Source: Forficula auricularia | Lineage: Eukaryota; Arthropoda; Insecta; Dermaptera; Forficulidae | Reading direction: 5' to 3' | DNA length: 64,000 nucleotides | NCBI GenBank assembly: GCA_024734495.1 | Contig: JALMQS010000187.1 | Coordinates: 11,523,300 to 11,587,299 of the forward strand | Shown here: in pieces, positions 54,889 through 64,000 of the stretch | Position numbering within the stretch: position 1 is the first letter of the stretch | How the letters are laid out: each line of letters starts with the position of its first letter | The notes under the pieces: generated by a model | Databases searched by the model: none | Told to the model about the DNA's origin: nothing | What the model saw: the letters and a program-made list of their open reading frames with translations, nothing else | Program-made: the position numbers and the translations under genes

Positions 54889-55448
54889 CAGTGTTCCGCA
54901 AACTTTTTATGTTCAAGGTACGCCTATCAAATCAAGAAATTTTAGAGGTACACCAAAGAAAAAACCAATGTTTATTTAACATTTATTTATTATTATAATC
55001 AATAGAATAGGAAAAGATGTTTAATGAGAAATGTGAGCCTGCTTAACTGAGCACAGCCGATCAAAATTTGGAGCAATCGTTGATAAGGCTGCTCTCATCT
55101 CTCAGCCAGGCCCGTGCCTGGCGGGTGTTCATTGCGTGCGGCGCACGCAGGCGTTCAAATCGCCAGGGATTTTTTTTTATGAGATTAAAATATGAAATTT
55201 GTAAAAAAAAAATTTTTCAAATCATTTATAGTTTTTTTTTTTTTTACAAATTTCATATTTTAATCTCATAAAAAACAAAAAAAAAACCTTGGCGATTCGA
55301 ACGCCTGCGTCCGCCGCACGCAAGAACACCCGCCAGGCACGGCCCTGCTCTCAGCATTATCTTCACAAAACTTGACATTTTTCCGCGGCACACCATCAAA
55401 TGACCACGGTACACCAGTGTGCCGCGGCACACACTCTGCGGAACACTG
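54889..55448. mobile_element. hAT MITE hosting a second hAT MITE
   Basis: Ends CAGTGTTCCGCAAACTTTTT and CTCTGCGGAACACTG. Flanking 8-mers CTCTAGTT and GTCTAGTT match at seven positions. GGTACACC and CCGCGGCACAC blocks lie subterminally. It is interrupted by the CAGGCCCG element at 55107-55347. Confidence 0.9.
55107..55347. mobile_element. hAT-like MITE, CAGGCCCG family, copy 2 (nested)
   Basis: CAGGCCCGTGCCTGGCGGGT at the left, GGCACGGCCCTG at the right, flanked by a perfect 8-bp duplication CTCTCAGC (55099-55106, 55348-55355). It lies inside the MITE at 54889-55448, so it is younger than its host. Confidence 0.92.
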
Positions 55449-55529
55449 GTCTAGTTGCCTTGATAGTAAATATATTATATAGTAGCTAATTAACGATTCT
55501 GTTTGTTTTTGTGAGCAATTCGAGGAGAG

Positions 55530-55860
55530 TTATCTAATGGGTGGAATTGATCCTTGATGACGAGCAAAAAGAGAGAAAGAGGGAGAGAATGCATGCATTG
55601 GCGGACGGGTGGTTGGGAAACGTTTCTCTCTTTCATTCCTTCCTTCTTCATGGAAACAGAACACACACACAGACACACATGCATTGGCAGACAGGAAGGC
55701 TGGCTCCCTCGCCGCCTCGACAGACAAAAAAAAAAAAAAGAAAAGAGAAAAGCCCTTTGCCCAGCAGCCAGCTGCTTTCTGCTCAGCCAGCCTGGCAGAG
55801 TCCTCACTAACTCTAACTCTAAACTCTAACAGCTCCTCTTAGCATTCACCTACCAAGTAG
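55530..55860. other. Mixed-composition stretch, no gene supported
   Basis: Moderate GC with purine/pyrimidine-skewed tracts, a CA run (55661-55679) and a CTCTAA tandem (55808-55833). Several short frames on both strands overlap and none has a motif or matching splice sites. It could be a 5' UTR or enhancer fragment. Confidence 0.3.
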
Positions 55861-55977
55861 AGTAGATACCTCTACTCTACTACATTCAGCATTATCGATA
55901 AATACATTCAACAACATTAAAAAAATATTAAAATAAAATAAATTATTTCCAGTTGCTTTATTTATTTTATTAAAGTT

Positions 55978-56180
55978 ATCGGGGAAATAAGGAATATATT
56001 TTTTATCCAGATAATTTATATTTTATTGCCAACGTTTCATCAACTTTGTTGACAAAAATGCAGGGAAGATAACTATTTGAGCCCTGAGGAAGTCAACAAA
56101 GTTGATGAAACTTTGGCAATAAAATATAAATTATCTGCATACAAAATGTAGTCCTTATTTCCCGACAACAACTTTAATAA
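55978..56180. repeat. Foldback of the hammerhead-bearing repeat, truncated
   Basis: Arms contain GATAATTTATATTTTATTGCC and its complement. The right arm has CTGAGGA (56084-56090), A, GTCAAC-AAA-GTTGAT and GAAACTTTGG. The left arm has the helix II/GAAAC part but lost the CTGANGA strand at the centre. The surrounding 56200-57900 is AT-rich without a gene. Confidence 0.72.
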
Positions 56181-56651
56181 TTTAATCGATGTACATAAAT
56201 AATCAAAATAATTTATTTATTTAATTTTTAATTTGGACACGATTTATTTAATTGTGTATTGTTTTAAATAGGCCTTAGAACAGCCGGTATTTGGCTTCAT
56301 TAAGTAAAATAGAAACAATAGAAAGCATCTGACATATTAATTATACATGCTTAAAAAAATTTTCAGTCAAAGAATCTATCATGATCATTAAACAATTTCG
56401 TCTAAATCTAAATATTCAGCCAAATTATATATTTTTAGAATTTTGATTTTTGAAAATTGTCAAATATGTCTTTTATTTTATACTTTTTTTTTCATTTAAA
56501 AATGTACACAAGGCAGTGTCAAATGAAAAAAAATATATATAGGTATGCCTATCTCGTTCAAGGATTTAAAAATTATTTCCACTTGTTTTGTTTATAATTA
56601 TAGGACATAATTTATTTAGTTATTCCTTGATTCAAATAGGCCCTTAAACGA

Positions 56652-56813
56652 AGGGCGGTCCATGACCCTCCCCCCCCCCCCCCAAATGGTTTCCAAAACC
56701 AAAAAAAAAGTCTTAATTTTGTAAAATAGTTATATCAAACATAACGTCCCCGGTACATGACCCCCCCCCCCAAAAAAAAAAATGAAAGTCTGGGACCGCC
56801 CCTGGCTTAAACC
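56652..56813. mobile_element. MITE with AGGGCGGTCC ends and poly-C runs
   Basis: AGGGCGGTCCATGACC at the left and GTCTGGGACCGCCCCT at the right. Each side has a C run next to an A run. The duplication is unclear. Confidence 0.65.
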
Positions 56814-57939
56814 GGATATTTGGCTTAATTGAGAAAAAAAATATTGCCAAAACTAGGAACATTGGAGAACATTTTTACTTTTTTAGTGTACAGTTTCAAA
56901 TGAACATTAAAATAATCAATAATTTTTTTTAGCCTCGCGGAAAATCCATTTGGCAAGCTTCATTATTATTATTATTATTATTTTGTAGTAAAATATAGGA
57001 ATCTATCTAAATATCAAGTTTTAAGGATATTATAAATTAAAAAATTATTTTAGATGCCTATAATATATCATCTTTAATATTCTAAAGGGAAATTAGAAGG
57101 AATTCTAAATTGATAGGTAATTCGATGGGATGATGAATTTTTTAAAAGAGGATTATATTCTTAAACATTTTACATTCCAATGTAAAATATAATTAAGATC
57201 ACCCACACTGTTTTCTCCACTATATATACAAGACTATAACAGAAAAAAAAGGATTAGTTTCCCGACCACACATATTTAAAAGTAATCCTTTTTGTTTTTT
57301 TTTTGTTTTTTTTTTTATCATTTGTTTTGTTCTATTGTAATGCTTTTTCAAAAGAGAGAAAATGACCAAACTGCTGACCGATGACATCACCCCATCATTG
57401 TTTCTGGCTTCAGCTAAATTTATTATTATTTTTCAAATATAATATATATAAAATTATTGGATAAAAATGTTTCACCAAGTACCAACACCAAATTCCTTAA
57501 AAACTATAATATATATAATAGACTTATTCCAAATTTTTAATTAACTATCGATTAATATTTACATTTTTATTATGCACACACCATTTATTTAGGTACAAAT
57601 TATGAAATTTACAATGAATTGAAATAAATTGATATTTTGTTTTTAGCAATGTTACCTACATTATAAGAAAAATTAAAGCTGATAATCTAGTAGAAGGTCG
57701 ATTAAAGTATAAATAAATAAAATAAATAAAGATTTTTCCTATCTTTCGTTTGTGATAAATACCTACTTGAATTCTGATTAGAATAGCATTGGTTGACATT
57801 GTTTTTTTTTTTTTATTGAATTGTATTCGAAACAAGTTGGCTAGTCTCAGAGATAAAGAAAGAAAGAAAGGGAATATTTCTTGTTATGCCCAGATGACTC
57901 AATCTTTAATTTGAATTCCTTATAAAAAGCATATGCTAT

Positions 57940-58422
57940 AGAGATTATCGAGAGGGGGGTAAAAGGAGGGAGGACAGGCAGGATTTTGGTTTAAGCACTT
58001 TCTCTTTAAGAGAGAGTTGCCAAAATATTGTTTTTCGTTGGGGGGGGGGGGGGGGGGGGGGGTTTGCAATCAAATTTTGTTCAGGTGAATGAGTCATCAT
58101 GAGGTAGTAGGTAGTAGGTAGTAGATTCCTCTGACAGACAGATTGTCTGTCTTTGTGTAGGGAGGTAGGATGGAGCATCTCTCTCTCTCTCTCTCTCTGT
58201 TCTGGCATTAGCTCTCTCGAGTTAGCTATGGTAGATAGATCAGCTGATTTGGCTGGCTCGCCCCCCGATGTTTTTTAGGGTAGGACTGTTGTCTGTCGGC
58301 AGGGCGGTGCTGCTGACCCCCAGGGGGGGGTCCACGGCTATATGACCCCGCCCCGCGGGCGGGGGGTGGAGCCCCATTCGCCCACCCACAACAACCACCA
58401 GCTGATCTGCTGCTGCCAGCCG

Positions 58423-58453
<31 letters not shown>

Positions 58454-59052
58454 ATCTCTCTTTCGGTGGAATGGAATGGAAGGCATAGCTAATCAAGGGC
58501 CCCGCCCTGGCTCCGGCTTCTTCCTTGTTTTTCCAATCTATCCCCCGAGCGATCGATGCCTCGTGAAGGGGGCGCCCCGGCTGACGCCTCCCTCGAGGGC
58601 CCCTTCCGGAGGTGGAGCGGCCCAATCAGCTATTTCGGGGCAGGCCGCACAAGCTGGCAACGCCGCATTCACAGGCCACGCTCACGCCCCAAGTAGTGCG
58701 CGCCCAATTCTTGTCGTTGTCAGCCAGAGGTTAGACTGAGCAGCCAGTCCACTTGCCATTCCGTGTATTTTCTTGACCATTTGTTGTTTTGGATTTATTT
58801 CATGCATGCCATGTCGGGATTGCGTCTCTCGCGAAGGTTCCAAGCCGCTCAAGAGTATTGATCAGGCAGGCAGGCAGGCAGGCGGAGGGATACGTGTAAG
58901 TGTGTTGGAGAGGAGGCGAGGTGGCCAGTAGGCGCTGGGCTCTCTCTCGGCCAGCAACCACAACCACAAACACAACCACGCTTCTATCACCAACAAACTA
59001 ACTAGTGCTTGTTACCCTGGTCGTTTCTTGCTTGCATGGATGTTGGCAAACG
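57940..59052 (+). promoter_or_regulatory. GC-rich promoter and 5' UTR region of the Sp-family gene
   Basis: The longest GC- and CpG-rich segment in the window, directly upstream of the Sp-type ATG at 59053. It has a GC box pair CCCCGCCCCGCGGGCGGGG (58346-58364), a CCAAT motif in CGGCCCAATCAG (58618-58629), CT repeats (58178-58198), a GGC repeat (58428-58448) and a CAGG repeat (58864-58882). A G run lies at 58039-58062. Two ATGs upstream of 59053 open short out-of-frame uORFs (59036 and 59040). The start site cannot be fixed. GC boxes bind Sp factors, so autoregulation is possible. Confidence 0.6.
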
Positions 59053-59129
59053 ATGTCCACGGACACAATCAAAAGTGATCCCGATTATCTTCAGTCGCAG
59101 TCGCAGCAACAGCAGCAGCAGCAGCGCAG
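59053..59129 (+). CDS. Spps: Sp-family (Sp1-4 type) transcription factor, coding exon 1
   Basis: ATG at 59053 in ACGATGTCC opens 25 codons plus two bases, ending CAGCGCAG|GTAAGC. The peptide is MSTDTIKSDPDYLQ followed by a glutamine-rich run. Without splicing the frame stops immediately (TAA at the donor). Phase 2 matches the acceptor TTTCTGGTCAG at 59224. The intron is 95 bp and holds GC boxes at 59154-59163 and 59182-59189. The start is the first ATG in this frame. Confidence 0.72.
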
Positions 59130-59224
59130 GTAAGCATCTATCGTCATTGATAAGGGGCGGGGGCGAGGGTGGCGCCCCCTAGGGGCGGGCAGACACACTC
59201 CTCTCGGTTGTGGTTTCTGGTCAG

Positions 59225-59939
59225 GGCCACCCATGGATGGCTATGGCCACGTTGTTTCTCTGACATGGCATTCTGTTGGTTGGTGGCTCCGCCTCATTTG
59301 GAGATCCGAGTCCAACCGTCCCCACTCGCCCTTCTAGCTGCCACCTGCAGCCGCATCGGCAAAGCGACGATTTTGAGCAGCGAGACCTCCCCGTCGCCGT
59401 CCCCGCCTGCCGCAGCGACGCCGACGCCAACCGCCGCCACGACGACGTCCTCCGGCAGCAGCACGACGGCGACCCAACAGCAGCAGCAGCAGAATGAGAC
59501 CAGCAGCCCGCAGGAGGACCAGGAGAGCAAGGCCAACCTGATCAACCTACGCTCCTTTCTCCTGGCGCAGCAACAACAAGTGGCCGACCAGCAGATCGCG
59601 GCGCTGCAGCAGCTGCAGCAACAGCAGCTGGCCAGGGACACACTAGCCGCGATACAACAGCAGCAGCAGCAGCAGCAACAACAACAACAACAACAGCAGC
59701 AGCAACAACATCAACAACACCAACAACAACAGCAGCAACAACAACAACAGCAACAGCAACAGCAGCAGCAAGCCTCGCAGTTGTTGACGTTGTCGCAGCT
59801 GCAGACGTTGCTGCCTGCAGCGGTCGGCTCCGCCTCGGACAACGCGCAGGGACAGGGCCAGCAGGGAAAGTCGTTTGTGACCAACACCGGACAGCCCACC
59901 GTCGTCAGCGTCCAGGGCGTCCACGGACAGTTCATTCAG
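59225..59939 (+). CDS. Spps: Sp-family transcription factor, coding exon 2 (Sp box, poly-Q)
   Basis: The decisive motif is the Sp box SPLALLAATCSRIG (59319-59360), preceded by QP as in vertebrate Sp1-4. A Ser/Pro/Thr/Ala stretch follows, then NLINLRSFLLAQQQQ, a poly-glutamine tract (59656-59775, mixed CAA/CAG with two histidines) and VVSVQGVHGQFIQ. It ends TTCATTCAG|GTAAAC in phase 0. Sp1-4 proteins bind GC boxes through three C-terminal zinc fingers, not in this window, and activate through glutamine-rich regions. In flies the orthologue Spps also acts at Polycomb response elements. The 30 residues before the Sp box look unconserved; an acceptor at 59310 is a possible alternative. Confidence 0.85.
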
Positions 59940-60189
59940 GTAAACCACTCATTTGTTATTTACACCTATATATATAGATAAAGGCCGATTGCATATAGGT
60001 AGACAGAATAAACAAGTTCTTCTAACTACGCCTTTTATTATTATACCTTCAAATAATAATAATACTTATGCACATTGTCTTAAAAATTTTCAAACTTTAC
60101 ATTTAAACCCGATTAGGGAAAGGCAGAAATCAAGTCAACAAATAAATAAAATAAATAATAATAATTATTAAACTACTACTAGACTATTT

Positions 60190-60240
60190 GAAGCCCTGAA
60201 GAAGTCGGCAAAGTCGACGAAACGTTGGTGGATAAATAAA
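60190..60240 (+). ncRNA. Hammerhead-ribozyme-like motif in an intron
   Basis: GCC, CTGAAGA (60196-60202), extra A, GTCG-GCAAAGT-CGAC, GAAACGTT, GGT. Helix I has three pairs including G-U. The unit ends in GGATAAATAAAA. It lies sense to the Sp-family transcript. Confidence 0.6.
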
Positions 60241-60358
60241 AAAGTCACACATAAAAAACTTGTCCTTATTTTCCCAATATAAACTTTCAAATTATAATTA
60301 ATAAAGTTGTTATCAGTAAATAAGGACTATATTTTTATGCAGATAATTTATATTTTAT

Positions 60359-60396
60359 TGCCAACGTTTCGTCAACTTTGTTGACTTCTTCAGGGC
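60359..60396 (-). ncRNA. Hammerhead-ribozyme-like motif, minus arm
   Basis: Exact mirror of 60574-60610, on the minus strand: CTGAAGA, A, GTCAAC-AAA-GTTGAC, GAAACGTTGGC. Confidence 0.7.
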
Positions 60397-60573
60397 TCAA
60401 ATAGTTAACTTTCCTGCATATGTGTCATTTTTATAATTACTTTTTCTTAGTAAACATATCAAGGTAAGTCATCAACATCAATCTGATCTGATTGATATTG
60501 ACTTGCCTTGATATGTTTTACTAAGAAAGAATAATTATAAAAATGACAAATATGCAGGAAGTTAACTATTTGA

Positions 60574-60610
60574 GCCCTGAAGAAGTCAACAAAGTTGACG
60601 AAACGTTGGC
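60574..60610 (+). ncRNA. Hammerhead-ribozyme-like motif, plus arm
   Basis: Helix I GCC/GGC, CTGAAGA (60577-60583), extra A, helix II GTCAAC-AAA-GTTGAC (6 bp), GAAACGTT. The cleavage triplet would be GTT. Helix III is A-U plus C-G only. AATAAAATATA follows. Confidence 0.7.
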
Positions 60611-60739
60611 AATAAAATATAAATTATCTGCATAAAAAATATAGTCCTTATTTCCTGATAACAACTTTAATAATTTAATCGATAGACATAACTAATCAAA
60701 AATAATAATAATAAATGTGAAAATAAAGAAAGATATTAA

Positions 60740-61245
60740 ATAAATTTATAATTTTTCTCATTAATATATCAAAGAATAATTGATAAATTAACGAGAATTG
60801 TTTTGACCGCGCTTTTTTGAAAAAGATATATATCGCAAGACCATTGGAGTCTGGACCAAGAGAGAAAAAGATGTGATCCATTTAGCTACAATCCAACGTC
60901 ATTTTTCGTATAGCCCGCATGAGACTTTGGATGGATCATCACCGGTTATCATCACCATCTTTTTCTTTCTTGGTCCAGACTTAAGACTCCGCAGACTCCA
61001 ATAGCTTCAACCGCAGTAGTCTAGCGATATATATCTTTTTCAAAAAAGTGCGGTCAAAACAATTGTCATTAATATATCAATTTTCCTTTGATATATTAAT
61101 GAGAAAAATTATAAATTTATTTAACATTATTATTTCAAGTTAGAAATATATAAGTTCAGATATTATTTTGACTCAATATTTGACAAAAATCACCTACATT
61201 TGATTCGCGATTGAAACAAATGTAGGAAACATTCGATTAAAGAAA
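60740..61245. repeat. Foldback element, TCTCGCGAGA family, copy 2
   Basis: Shares CTCATTAATATATCAAAGAA, TTTTGACCGCGC, GTCTGGACCAAGAGAG and the right flank (ATTTCAAGTTAGAAATATAT, CAATATTTGACAAAAATC) with 3618-4125. The left arm has lost the CTGCGGA block. Confidence 0.78.
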
Positions 61246-62411
61246 GATATCATTAAAAATCTTACTTTTTCCTTAATAAATATGCAACAGTTGTCCTTCA
61301 GGGAACTAATTTGTGCTAATGTTTTTGATTTCCTTTTGACTTAATTAATATACTTCAATTTTCGGTTTATTTTTTTGGTGGGATGAAGGCTGATCGAAGG
61401 CGGAGAATGGGAATCCGGGGTCAGTGGGATGGAGAGTGACTGGAGTGATGGTTCAGGTGGGCGGGGAATTCCCTCCTCCTTTTTGGAGTATTTCAGGAAG
61501 AGGAGGTACTAATATGTACCCTCCTTGTATATAAAATCTTCATATTTTTCAAAACTGACTGTTCAACCAACCCTCTCCCTAAGCCCTTTACGTTAATTTT
61601 TGAATTTTATTAACATTAATAAAATGTATTATAACTTATAACGTTAAAACAAAAGAGAATATTGTTGTTCTAATTTTGATTGTGTGAATTTTATTTTGGA
61701 GAGATATTATTTTTATACTTGATATTTTTGAACAGTTTTTTGAATTTTTAACCTTTTTTCACTATATTCAAAAATTATTAAATTAATAATTATTATATTT
61801 AAATGTATTTGGGTTGGCCACCCCTGGTCTAAATTTAGATTTTAAACTCACTCCCAAAAAAAATGTAGCTGTCTTAACCTTTAAAAAAAATTATCTTACT
61901 ATATTTCTATGTATATCATTTAATTATTAATTATTAATATTTTTATTATATTTCAAGATTATTAAATTAATAATTATTACATTTAAATGGTATAGAAAGA
62001 TAACTTCTTTTTCTTTTCAAATGTTAATTTAATAGTGCCTAGACAACTACGACCTCTGTAGGCTGCTAGTGCAAACTAGAAAATACTTCCACACTTTGAC
62101 TATATACATATGTATATAGTCAAAGCTTCCACATATCTGTAAACAGAGATATGGTCAATCAGTCTTTATCTTTCTCTCATCAGTCCATGTGGTTATCCAT
62201 TGTTTTTCCACCATCCTACTTAGAGAGAGATATTTTGATAATAATTTACTGAAAACCTATCTAACCTTCAAAAATGATGTCTTATCATAATGAAATTAAA
62301 TTTTTTTATACTGAAAATCAACATTCAGATTATGAAATGATGGTAAACTAATTAATAAAATTAATAATTAAATATTCAATACTAATTGTTTTTGATTATT
62401 TGTTATTTTAG

Positions 62412-62652
62412 CAAGGGAACCAGTTAGTGCCAGCCACCAGTCAGAATTTGGCTGCCTACAATGTGGTCCATCCAATGCAGACTGTCACTGTCGACGGGCA
62501 AGAGGCGCTTTTCATTCCAGCGGGCCAGTCGACTGTCCAGCTGCCTAGCGGGCAGACCCTTATCACGCCCAATGGCCAAATTATCCGAGGGCCTGGCGGC
62601 GTATACCCCACCCAATTCATTCAAAATGCACAGACCATTCAAATGGCTAATG
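62412..62652 (+). CDS. Spps: Sp-family transcription factor, coding exon 3
   Basis: Eighty codons plus one base between TGTTATTTTAG and ATG|GTAAAT. Phase 0 at the start fits exon 2. The peptide begins QGNQLVPATSQNLAAYNVV and includes MQTVTVDGQEALFIPAG, STVQLPSGQTLITPNGQII and QFIQNAQTIQMAN. It is rich in Gln, Thr, Val and Gly, as in the activation domains of Sp1-4 (compare the short TVDGQ phrase in vertebrate Sp1). It ends in phase 1, so more exons, including the zinc fingers, follow beyond 64000. Confidence 0.85.
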
Positions 62653-62702
62653 GTAAATTATTTATATTCTTCTTTTTTTAAATATTAGCAACTATCTATT
62701 TT

Positions 62703-62832
62703 AAATGAAGTAAAGAAAATTTTGAAACTTAGTTTAAAAAATTTTTCAAAATTTTCTTTACTTTAACCTTAAAGAAAATTTTGAAACTTAGTTTACAAAT
62801 TTTTTCAAAATTTTCTTTACTTTATTTAAAAT
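62703..62832. repeat. Two tandem hairpins of 30-bp arms
   Basis: AAGTAAAGAAAATTTTGAAA + CTTAGTTT faces its own complement twice in succession, separated by AACCTT. It sits just downstream of exon 3. Confidence 0.75.
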
Positions 62833-62907
62833 GTTTCACCAAAACCTCACACCATTTTCCCTTAACAAAATATGTATTTTAAAACACCCAGGACAAAAAT
62901 GTTTTTT

Positions 62908-63121
62908 TTTAAAGTCTGGACCAAGAGAGAATGAAAAAGATATGATCCATTTATCTTTTTCTCTCTTGGTCCAGACTTAAGACTCAGCAGACTCCAATAG
63001 CCTCAATCAGCAGTAGTCTCGCGATATATAATATCTTTTTAAAAAAAGCGCGGTCAAAACAATTCTCGTTAATATGTTAATTATTCTTTAATATATTAAT
63101 GAGAAAAATTATAAATTTATT
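62908..63121. repeat. Foldback element, TCTCGCGAGA family, copy 3 (short)
   Basis: GTCTGGACCAAGAGAG hairpin plus the right arm only: CAGTAGTCTCGCGATATATA, AGCGCGGTCAAAACAATTCT and ATATTAATGAGAAAAATTA. Confidence 0.75.
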
Positions 63122-63225
63122 TATAATGATGGGTGTCATAAAAAATTTGATAATTTCCAGTAATTTTATTTAATTATGTGATTAATAGATTCAAATATTT
63201 CGTAAAATGATTATAAATTGTTTTA

Positions 63226-63281
63226 TATTAGGTTGGAGTTGGTGGTGAATTCTCACCACCAACTCTCTAACCTAATATAAT
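63226..63281. repeat. 25-bp hairpin
   Basis: TATATTAGGTTGGAGTTGGT + GGTGA is mirrored with one mismatch around GAATTC. It is followed by TGTTTCACTATAAACCAACA, an end of the 94-bp MITE family. Confidence 0.75.
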
Positions 63282-63341
63282 TTGTATAATGTTTCACTAT
63301 AAACCAACACCGCCTTCCCTAAGTTGATAAATTGTTTTATT

Positions 63342-63972
63342 AAAGTAGTTGTTCCGCCAAATGCGTTTTGTTAGAAATTTTTTGAAATTTATACAGATTA
63401 TTATTTAAATACTTCATCTGCATCGATTGGTGGCAAAACGAAATTTATGAACAATACAGTTCCGGAGATATTAAATTCCAAAAATCGAGTTTTTCAGGCT
63501 CTTATACATTGCACTATACGGGATATCGGAAAATTTACACACATATTTAATTATAATTAAGAAACCCTTCTTACCATTTTTATAAAAAACTAAACCAACA
63601 TTAAACAATAACCAATACATATTTTAAGACAAGTTTGATTCATAGTTACAACACAGTTTCTGAGATAATAAGGAATAAATAATGAAAAATGTATAAAAAA
63701 AATTTAGACTAAAAACAATTTGGCAACAGCGCATTTATTTAACCAGCGAAAGAAAGATGCATGCGCTAGAATTTTTCAAAATTATAATTTTTGTAAGGTC
63801 TAACGTAGGCGTTGATTACATTTGTTATAAAATAACAAAACGAGTTTTATAGAAATTTAAAATGTATTTTATCTGTAATTTTAATATAAAAATATTCAAT
63901 CTCTTACAATGGTGCCAAATTTGTCAAACGAGCAATCTAACTTTTTGCTAGTATTGTCGCGAAACAACTAGC
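63342..63972. mobile_element. GTAGTTGTT element, longest copy
   Basis: AGTAGTTGTTCCGCCAAATG at the left and GTCGCGAAACAACTAGCTT at the right are inverted ends, with ATTAA/TTCAA next to them, compatible with a decayed TTAA duplication. About 630 bp. No transposase. Lies in the intron after exon 3. Confidence 0.75.
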
Positions 63973-64000
63973 TTCAAATATTCAAGTTAAGAAAGTGACC

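Larger units (their letters stand above)
60298..60672. repeat. Foldback with paired hammerhead-like motifs, best-preserved pair
   Basis: A nearly perfect 375-bp palindrome centred at about 60486 (ATCTGATCTGATTGAT). Each arm is one full unit as at 40130-40350: TTGACTTGCCTTGATATGTT, GAATAATTATAAAAATGACA, AAATATGCAGGAAGTTAACT and the motif, ending GGACTATA / TATAGTCCTTATTTCC. The two units are joined head to head, with ribozyme motifs pointing outward. Confidence 0.88.
59940..62411 (+). other. Intron 2 of the Sp-family gene, filled with repeats
   Basis: Bounded by CAG|GTAAAC and TGTTATTTTAG|CAAGG. It contains a single hammerhead-bearing unit (60190-60260), the paired foldback (60298-60672), the foldback at 60740-61123 with its flank to about 61245, and AT-rich sequence. 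A GGTTGGCCACCCCTGG hAT-type end lies at 61813. No other exon was recognised. Confidence 0.75.

Noticed and set aside
55530..55842. Overlapping 65-105-residue frames on both strands
   Set aside because: Low-complexity Arg/Lys/Ser peptides from skewed tracts, without splice sites or motifs.
58226..58739. Open frames of 86-95 codons in the GC-rich region, both strands
   Set aside because: High GC removes stop codons. The peptides are proline/alanine/glycine runs without domains, and the region fits a promoter/5' UTR better.
59294..59948. Minus-strand leucine-, cysteine- and glycine-rich frames opposite the Sp exon
   Set aside because: They are shadows of CAG/CAA repeats and GC-rich codons of the plus-strand exon.

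Overview
The window is strongly AT-rich eukaryotic DNA, most likely from an insect. Two host genes support this: a mitochondrial glycerol-3-phosphate dehydrogenase with short spliced exons, and a glutamine-rich Sp1-4-type transcription factor. Both have canonical GT-AG introns. The order is not certain. The repeat starting AACCGACTTCAAAAAAGGAG is one I associate with several insect groups, and a hemipteran or lepidopteran source are both possible. Genes are sparse. Almost everything else is transposon-derived, mainly non-autonomous DNA elements, foldback repeats and retroelement fragments.

Layout. 1-7.6 kb: MITEs with 8-bp target duplications, large interspersed repeats with C/G-rich cassettes, and foldbacks. 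7.6-9.5 kb: a tandem array of about 165-bp monomers, interrupted by a MITE. 9.5-10.9 kb: interspersed repeats. 10.96-11.4 kb: the first two coding exons of the glycerol-3-phosphate dehydrogenase on the minus strand, with its presumed promoter to about 11.9 kb; the rest of the gene lies left of the window. 13.5-15.0 kb: a 5'-truncated LINE on the minus strand. 15.3-15.9 kb: a foldback with a nested hAT-type MITE. 16.5-19.67 kb: a nearly complete LINE with endonuclease, reverse transcriptase and poly(A). 19.7-22.5 kb: a TA-flanked MITE, then a pogo/Tigger-like relic nested in another MITE. 22.8-24.8 kb: three consecutive large foldbacks. 26-28.7 kb: foldbacks and G-rich cassettes. 28.8-29.3 kb: a hAT MITE. 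30-35 kb: repeats, a poly(A) retroposon, an RNase H-bearing LINE split by an insertion, and an LTR-retroelement gag relic. 35.5-36.1 kb: a CpG- and CT-rich island, possibly a promoter. 40.47-40.59 kb: a candidate glutamine-rich coding exon. 42.5-46.3 kb: nested MITEs, a tRNA-headed SINE and a foldback containing a tRNA-like insertion. 47-57 kb: repeats, two RTE-like LINE tails and nested hAT MITEs. 57.9-64 kb: GC-rich promoter region and the first three coding exons of the Sp-family gene on the plus strand, with repeat-filled introns; its zinc fingers lie beyond the right edge.

Three observations stand out. First, the SINE at about 44.6-44.97 kb ends in the same 3' tail as the LINE at 16.5-19.67 kb, the expected mark of a SINE mobilised by that LINE's reverse transcriptase. 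Second, hammerhead-ribozyme-like motifs (CUGANGA, helix II, GAAAC) occur at least a dozen times, often as inverted pairs in the two arms of foldbacks. They have almost no helix III, as in hammerheads of Penelope-like retroelements, and carry an extra A or U before helix II. Third, one MITE family with ends CGAGGGGTGAACCGCG has five copies, three with good 8-bp duplications. No search or folding program was used, so families and repeat boundaries are by eye.
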